A stretch of 45,624 bases of DNA from Pelagophyceae sp. CCMP2097 (Eukaryota; Sar; Pelagophyceae): assembly GCA_026770575.1 (NCBI GenBank), contig MU657187.1:324446-370069 (forward strand), read 5' to 3'. The position numbers and the translations under genes were made by a program. The notes beneath the pieces were generated by a model that made no database searches, was not told where the DNA came from, and saw nothing but the letters and a program-made list of their open reading frames with translations. The first letter of the stretch is position 1; every line of letters starts with the position of its first letter. Of the stretch, positions 41,001 through 45,624 are shown one piece after another.

Positions 41001-43917
41001 AGCGCTGACGCAAGGCAAGTCGCCCGTGCCCGACGAGTTGCGGGAACTGAGCAAGTCATTTGTGAAAAAAACGGTCACCGGCGAGAAGAAGTGGGCCTCG
41101 ACGGGCTACGAGGGCAAAGGCTACAAGTTCGACGACGACGAATTGTCAAGGGACAGCGTCGAAAAAATATCAATTGATGCGAGGGTGATGGATTGATGCC
41201 ATGGTCGATCAAGAGGACTTTTCAAAGGGCAAATCGTAAAGGGTCGGAGATGCGACGGTGGATCAAGAGGACCATCGCACGAGACGCGCAACAGCCGACC
41301 GCCGCACCGAGCACTTTGGGCCCTTTTCAACGGCCCCTTTTCAACGGCCCCTCGACGGACGGTGCCTCGATCGACGGTCATTCGAGACTCTTGGCGCCTC
41401 CTCGAAACGGTCCGTCTCGACGACCCTTGTACAGGGCCCCTCGAGTTGGCGGTCCCAAGGAGACGTGTGCCCCTCTGCAAGGCCCTTTGAGGCGGCCCCT
41501 CGGCCTCGAGAAAACGCCCTTTTCAACGGCCCTTTTCAACGGCCCTCGAAACGGCCCTCGAAACGGCCGAACGGTCCCTCGAAAAGGTCCCCGGAGTATG
41601 TTCAACGGGCGCCTCCCCTGGACAAGACTCTCAAAGGCCCCGTCTCGACGGCCCCTCTCAACGGTGGCCGACGCGGCCCTTTGCGACGGCAGAGGGTGCC
41701 CTTTTCGACGGAGCCGGGATCTCTCGAGTGCCTCTCTCCACGGCCCCTTTGCGGTCTGGAAGGTCACTCTGGAGAGGCCGCTAAGGTCGGACCTTGCCGA
41801 GGGAGCTGCGTGGGACATTGCATGGAATGCACGCGGGTTCGTGCCGCCTCAGGTGTCTCAGGGACCTGACCTCAGTGAGTCTCAACAGGACATCATCACG
41901 TGGATGGTGTCAGGGACCACGGGAACTCGTCACAAGGTCACGAGGGCGCGGGGACGTCGTCACAGGGACGTTGCCACAGCGTTCTTGTCGCGGGACCGTG
42001 TCACGGTCCGAAGTCCAGGGTCCTTGTCGCGGAGCCTTGTCCAGGGTCCTTGTCATGGGGACCTTGCCGTAGGGACCTTGCCAAAGGGACCTTGCCAAAG
42101 GGACCTTGCCAAAGGGACCTTGCCAAAGGGATCTTGCCGTAGGGACCTTGCCGTATGGACCTTGCCAAAGGGACCTTGCCGTAGGGACCTTGCCGTAGGG
42201 ACCTTGCCGTAGGGATCTTGCCGTAGGGACCTTGCCATAGGTACCTTGCCAAAGGGACCTTGCCAAAGGGACCTTGCCAAAGGGACCTTGCCGTAGGAAC
42301 CTTGTCGTAGGGACCTTGCCGTAGGGACCTTGCCAAAGGGACGTCGTCCCAGGAACTTGTCATGGGGAGGCTTGTTTTGAGACCTTGCAGGACCTCATGA
42401 CGGGGACCTTGTCACCACAAGGACCTTGTCACAGAGAATTGTCACAGGAACCTTGTCACAGGAACCGTGTCACAGGAACCTTGTCACAGGGACTTTCCTC
42501 ACAGGACTTTGTCACTTGGACCGTGTCGCACGGGGGCCGTGCCACGGGGAACGTGCCACGGGGAACGTGCCACGGGTTTGTTGTCACGGGACGTTGCCAC
42601 GGGGACGTTGCCACATCGGCCGTGTCAACATTCCAAGACCCTCGCTTCACTATAGGACGGAAGAACAGCGCTTGGAGAAGAATCAGCGCAAGTCGCTGGA
42701 GATCGAGATGGGCATCCGCGAGGCCGACGACGGCGAGATTCTGGCGCTCAAGGAGGAAGCAAAGCTCAAAGCCGAGGCCGACGCCCAGGCCGCCCCGCAG
42801 CCGCCCGCGGACGCGCCCGACGGTGCAGCGCCGGCGGCCGGTGAGAAAAGCCGCGTTGATGCAAAGCGGGGGGGGCGGTGCTCGTCCAGATCTCTGGCAG
42901 CCTCGTCTGGAGCGCCGCCTCTCTTAGGCCCGGCCGCCGTCCCGTCCGAGTCGGCGCACTCTGCTTTCGTGGCGCTGCAGCCGCAGTTGACACCGGGTTT
43001 GACGCCTTTGGAGCGAGCGAAGATGCTGGCCGCGCGCTTCTCACGACCCGCCGTGGCCCAGACGGGCGCTTCTGGCCTCGGGCAATTCTTCGGCGACGGT
43101 CCAAGCCCGCGTCAAAAGGCCTGGGGAGCGAAAGAGAGCCGTTTTCATTTGCCTATGATCCACTCCGGGTGGGCCCTTTGCGTATGATCCACTCCGGGTG
43201 GGCCCTTTGAAGCAGTCTCCCGAATCGCGTGAACGAGTGTGTCGCCTTGTACCCACGCCTGGCAAACGTAGGCAACGGCAACGTGGCCCCCGGCGTGGAC
43301 TTGAATAGTGCGGTGACGCCCGGCATGACGCCGCAGCAGGCTGCTTTAGCTCGGGCACGTGTCTTGGCCATGTCTTTAGGCCAGGCGGGCGAGCTTCGGC
43401 AGGCGTCCGGGGCGCCCTTAAATCCGGACCACCACGCCATCGAACTGGACATCAACGACTATCCCGCGGAAGCGCGCTTCCGAAGCACCGTCCGAGACGT
43501 GCTCTCGCGCGGAACCGCGCACACCCAAAAGAGAAGACCCGGTCGACCGCCGTACCGCAGGAGAGATCGAACGGTCCCACCCCCACGCCATCTCTCTAGG
43601 CGCGTGCAGGAAGAGACGGGCGCGGCCATCATCCAGCGCGGCGCATTCTTCGCGCCCGGCCGCGTGCCGGAACTCGGCGAGAAGCGGCTGTACCTCGCGA
43701 TTGAAGGCCCTTCGGACCTGTGCGTTGAATACGCTCAAAATGCCATCTTTGCAGCCTGAAGTGCTGTGCTAGGTGCGTCAAGGCGGCCAAGGCGGAAATG
43801 TTGCGTATTCTCAACGAGGAAACAATGGCCGCCGCGCTGGGCCGCGGCCGCGGCCGCGGAACCGGCCGCGGGGCCGGCAACAGCGACGCGCAAATGGGGA
43901 AGTACTCGCTCATATGA
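32071..43917 (+). CDS. PRP5: Prp5/DDX46 DEAD-box splicing helicase, 16 exons
   Basis: ATPase that remodels U2 snRNP at the branch site (known for yeast Prp5 and human DDX46). Exons: 32071-32793, 32898-33032, 33252-34222, 36022-36316, 36422-36525, 36879-36924, 37222-37259, 39550-39708, 39768-39924, 40016-40154, 40934-41144, 42656-42840, 42928-43098, 43272-43506, 43600-43719, 43773-43917. They join to 1277 aa with no phase conflict (human about 1031). The N-terminus is an RS/RD domain; DPLD, the SF3b-contact motif, lies at 290-293. [16 protein letters not shown] precedes the helicase core. Motif I AKTGSGKT is at 625-632, DEAD at 738-741, SAT at 769-771 and HRVGRTGR at 913-920. The C-terminus has [10 protein letters not shown], the [10 protein letters not shown]-like region and a GRGRGRG stretch ending MGKYSLI (human ends KGRYKVL). 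Introns 3, 6 and 14 use GC donors. The Q motif reads PFAVQ, with Ala for the usual second Pro. Alignment is from memory. Confidence 0.95.
32874..32941 (+). repeat. Duplicated 21-bp word across a Prp5 acceptor
   Basis: AGATGCTCTACGCTTAAAAC at the end of intron 1 is repeated with one change 47 bp downstream inside exon 2 (coding for DALRLKR). The intronic copy runs straight into GTAG, the acceptor, while the exonic one continues CCTCCAG. The acceptor region therefore looks like a copy of the exon. Confidence 0.65.
34290..35420 (+). repeat. 13-bp arrays in Prp5 intron 3
   Basis: GGTCCCTCTGGAC-type units (34300-34600) and, after a short unique patch around 34610-34740, CTCGAGACGGCCC-type units to about 35420. 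They fill much of a 1799-bp GC-AG intron. The remaining 600 bp before exon 4 are mostly unique but include the duplicated 11-mer AAGGGACAAGG near 35625 and 35640, and GGGCGTATCGCCAAAA twice near 35790-35820. Confidence 0.7.
36535..36600 (+). repeat. 12/13-bp array in Prp5 intron 5
   Basis: Five units of GGACCGAAAAAA(A), the same length class as the other arrays and again containing GGACC. They lie in the 5' third of a 353-bp intron. Confidence 0.75.
37060..37135 (+). repeat. GGACCGT-type array in Prp5 intron 6
   Basis: Five or six units of AAAGGACCGTGAG or similar, 12-14 bp apart, in a 297-bp GC-AG intron. Like the others they are built on GGACC. Confidence 0.6.
37440..37720 (+). repeat. GGNCC-rich array in Prp5 intron 7, 5' part
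   Basis: Loose GACGGGCCCGGGA and GGCCCCGGAGAGG units followed by a tight run of 13-bp CTTTTTGTCGGTC units at about 37655-37695. Confidence 0.55.
37791..37972 (-). mobile_element. Introner-like element, copy 5 (antisense)
   Basis: On the minus strand it reads CGCGGGTTTGTCGAGA, GGCCCGTCTTCAAAGCGTCG, GGCCAGACCCACTCGAAGGC, AAAACGCGCAAACCCG and GCGCTGAAGGGCAAACCCGA. It lies inside Prp5 intron 7, opposite to transcription, so it cannot supply the donor of this intron. Confidence 0.6.
38160..39300 (+). repeat. Large 13-bp array in Prp5 intron 7
   Basis: GGGGCCGTTTCGA-type units (38170-38660), then a block of CTTGCAAGGCCTCT-type units (about 38700-39020), then CCGAGCGACTGTC-type units (39040-39300). 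The block lies between the two antisense introner-like copies, as arrays follow copies 1 and 3. Confidence 0.75.
39301..39483 (-). mobile_element. Introner-like element, copy 6 (antisense)
   Basis: The reverse complement begins GTGCATTCGGGTTGCGAAAA, almost the same start as copy 1 (GTGCGTTCGGGTTGCGAAAA), which defines the element's 5' end. It continues with TTTGTCGAGCGACCAAA, CTCGTCTTCGAGACGTCGG, CCCACTCAACGACGGGCAAG and GCGCGGGTTGAAC. Its end lies 66 bp from the acceptor of intron 7. Confidence 0.7.
40430..40900 (+). repeat. 13-bp array (GGTCCCTCTGGAC) in Prp5 intron 10
   Basis: More than 30 units of GGTCCCTCTGGAC or GGCCCCTCTGGAC, with CTGAACAGTCCCT variants, fill this 779-bp intron up to about 35 bp before the acceptor. 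Each unit can pair with its neighbours (GGTCC with GGACC), so the intron RNA could fold on itself. Confidence 0.8.
41330..41780 (+). repeat. 13-bp array in Prp5 intron 11, 5' part
   Basis: CCTTTTCAACGGC, CCCTCGAAACGGC and CCTCGAGACGGCC units. It is the TCGAGACGG subfamily preceding a 14-bp subfamily in the same intron. Confidence 0.65.
41860..42640 (+). repeat. 14-bp array (GGGACCTTGCCGTA) in Prp5 intron 11
   Basis: The cleanest array of the window. At 42055-42340 about 20 units of GGGACCTTGCC(GTA/AAA) follow one another with an exact 14-bp period. They are flanked on both sides by GGGACCTTGTCACA and GGGAACGTGCCAC variants. The low divergence suggests recent expansion. Confidence 0.85.
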
Positions 43918-44874
43918 TATACTCGCCAAAGTTTGAGCGAGTATATCCCCTCGGTCGCAAGCATCGGACGTCCCTCGGCCGCCGCGGAGGCGCCGCCGCC
44001 GCGCGCGAGGCGCAGCGGCCGGCGCCGCAAAGGCCGGGCCGACGTCGCTGGAAGGCGCAGCGCTGACGCGGTCGCGTGCGCGCCGCGACTCGCGGCCCAC
44101 GGCTGCGCCTGTGGGTGTTTGCTAACAGACACAATTTCGGCAAAAACTCGCTGCAATGTTTCGGGTGATGGAACACCGCAGGCGGCTGGCCAACATGGGG
44201 GCCGGACCGCGAGAGCCCCGGGCCCCGAGCCTTGTCGCCGACCTGGGAGGCCCCGGACCTTGAGCCTCGTCACCGCCCCAAGAGGTTTTGGACCTTGAGC
44301 GACTCGAGGGCACCCCTTTGTCGGCGACCTTGAAGAGTGCCCGAGGGAGCTGGAGCGCCGAGTGCGTGCCTCGGGCAGTTTGCGCAAAGAGGCTTGCTTG
44401 CTCAAAATCCACCCTGGTTGGGGCTGGCCCATAAGGGCATGACCGTAAAACCCGAATCAAAGATCGGCTTCGAGAGGCCCGGCGCCACTGCCTCGGAGGG
44501 CGCGTCGGCAAGCGCGGCGTCAGAGTTTGTTTGCTTAAGAAACACCCCTGGGTCTCGTCTGGATGGGGCTGCCCAAAAGGGTTCTAGCCGCCTAAGTTTG
44601 CTTCTTGACGCTACAACCGCCCTCCGGTATCCTGATCGCGCGACTGGAGGCGCACTTTGCGCGCCTCTGCATTCTCGGCAGTGCACCTCGACGAGGCAGG
44701 CGTCTTCCTTGCGGCACCCGCTGGGATGCGCCCAAGGACGTCGCCACAGCCCCGCCGCGTTGGACGGCGCCCCGCAACCATGCATCCGCCTGAATTCGTT
44801 CCGTTCGAGTCCGCTTGACGTGGCGTCGGAAGGAGGGGATTCGCAGAAAAAAGTACTACTTTGGAGCATCGAGT

Positions 44875-44983
44875 CTCAGCTCTCCCGGCGTGAACATAGT
44901 CACGGCCGACGGTGTTGGAAAGAGGGGAAGCAGGGCTTTCGGAATCCGTCGGCCGTGACCATGTTCACGCCGGGAGAGCTGAG
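44875..44983. repeat. Hairpin repeat, copy 1
   Basis: CTCAGCTCTCCCGGCGTGAA and its complement TTCACGCCGGGAGAGCTGAG bracket a second stem (GTCACGGCCGACGG with CCGTCGGCCGTGAC) and a loop starting TGTTGGAAAGAGGGGAAGC. Pairing continues weakly outside the arms (TACTTTGGAGC with GTCGCCAAAGT). It is a strongly folding unit with no coding sense. Confidence 0.8.
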
Positions 44984-45178
44984 TTCTAGGTCGCCAAAGT
45001 TTGACTGCTTTTGGCCTTCTTGGGGCGATTTTGCGCTCCGGCGCTGTTACTTTTGCTCGTTGAGCATTCCTACACGTTGTAGGTTGTCCCTCCACTGGCC
45101 CCGAAGCAGTATTTCCCCTATAGCGACCGCCCACGGGCCGAAAACCGATGAGGGTACTCGAAAAGGGTGCGACGGAAT

Positions 45179-45286
45179 CTCAGCTCCCGGGTTTGCCCAT
45201 GGTCATAGTCGACGGCGTTGGAAAGAGGGGAAGCAGGGCTTTCGAAATCCGTCGGCCGTCACCATGTCCACGCCCGGGAGGCTGAG
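45179..45286. repeat. Hairpin repeat, copy 2
   Basis: The same layout as copy 1 with diverged arms (CTCAGCTCCCGGG and CGCCCGGGAGGCTGAG) but an almost identical loop (GTTGGAAAGAGGGGAAGCAG, then GGCTTTCGAAATCCGTCGG). Confidence 0.75.
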
Positions 45287-45323
45287 ATAAGTTGACATGT
45301 TCTCAAATTTTGGCACCCTGTAG

Positions 45324-45430
45324 CTCAGCTCTCCGGGCAGCTTATAGTCACAGACTGGAGTGTTGGAAAGAGGAGGTTGAGGGCTCTCCATATCCGTCGC
45401 CCATGACCATGTATATGCCCTGGGAGCTGA
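45324..45430. repeat. Hairpin repeat, copy 3
   Basis: The most diverged copy: arms CTCAGCTCTCCGGGCAG and CCCTGGGAGCTGATG, loop GTTGGAAAGAGGAGGTTGAG. The outer flanks (CAAATTTTGGCACC and GGCCGCCAAAGTTCGA) also pair, as in copy 1. Confidence 0.7.
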
Positions 45431-45462
45431 TGTACTGGCCGCCAAAGTTCGACTTATCTCAA

Positions 45463-45624
45463 ATTAGGAACCTATCCTGATAGGATTCCTAATAGGGACC
45501 TTCACTTTTTTCTAACTGGTTAGAAACTGGTTAGAAACTCGTGTAATTGCGTCAAACCAGTTAGAAACTGGTTTGAAACTCCAGATTTCTAACTAGCAGT
45601 TAGAAAATTCGAGTTAGAAACTAG
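45463..45624. repeat. Palindrome and TTAGAAACTGG repeats at right edge
   Basis: ATTAGGAACCTATCCTGATAGGATTCCTAAT is a near-perfect palindrome (split for reading: ATTAGGAACCTATC, then GATAGGATTCCTAAT). It is followed by at least six copies of CTGGTTAGAAACT or its inverse up to the window end. This AT-rich block is probably the edge of another mobile element. Confidence 0.6.

Larger units (their letters stand above)
43918..45624. other. Downstream region, no gene supported
   Basis: After the Prp5 stop the sequence is GC-rich to about 44850, with an open plus-strand frame (44337-45290) that runs through hairpin repeats and shows no domain. From 44850 on there are three related hairpins, and at the right edge a short palindrome followed by TTAGAAACTGG-type repeats. 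A fourth, diverged copy of the ATCCACCCTGG word is at about 44407. A gene continuing past the right edge cannot be judged. Confidence 0.5.

Noticed and set aside
2900..42640. CRISPR array
   Set aside because: The 13/14-bp units are contiguous, without unique spacers of constant length, and lie in introns of eukaryotic genes.

Overview
The window is nuclear DNA of a unicellular eukaryote. It is GC-rich, and its genes are split by many spliceosomal introns, most with AG|G acceptors. Two genes are recognised with confidence: Spb1/FTSJ3, a nucleolar rRNA methyltransferase, and Prp5/DDX46, a U2 snRNP DEAD-box helicase. A degenerate MYND-RING gene, BTB-Kelch and WD40 copies with very similar repeats, and introner-like elements fit a stramenopile alga, perhaps a pelagophyte. 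That assignment is inference and is held loosely.

Layout, left to right. 1-1500: repeat-rich, no gene seen. 1501-6160 (+): Tudor-like/TPR-like protein, five exons. 6161-9863: intergenic, with an introner-like copy, a 13-bp array, hairpins and a possible tRNA-derived SINE. 9864-18582 (+): Spb1, 14 exons, 892 aa. 19170-19840 (-): MYND-RING pseudogene. 19893-26752: a rearranged block. In it two related TIR elements of about 600 bp flank an inverted pair of BTB-Kelch genes, one frameshifted and one intact, and a 5'-truncated WD40 piece that contains a 10-N gap. 27070-28627 (+): conserved coiled-coil protein, four exons. 28628-30540: no gene seen. 30661-31878 (-): WD40 protein, divergent from Prp5 across 192 bp. 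32071-43917 (+): Prp5, 16 exons, 1277 aa. 43918-45624: hairpin repeats.

The exon models for Spb1 and Prp5 were built by hand from phase and from remembered alignment to the human and yeast proteins. Both close in frame from start to stop. They expose three linked oddities. First, 7 of 35 introns start with GC instead of GT. Second, the long introns, but none of the short ones, are filled with degenerate arrays of 13- or 14-bp units built on GGNCC. Third, a dispersed element of about 180 bp, present six times, starts exactly at the donor GT of two introns, as an intron-generating element would.

Spb1 (60S rRNA methylation) and Prp5 (branch-site selection) are both RNA-processing housekeeping genes. 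About two thirds of each gene is intron. A 28-bp word is shared exactly by the upstream regions of the Tudor/TPR gene and Spb1.
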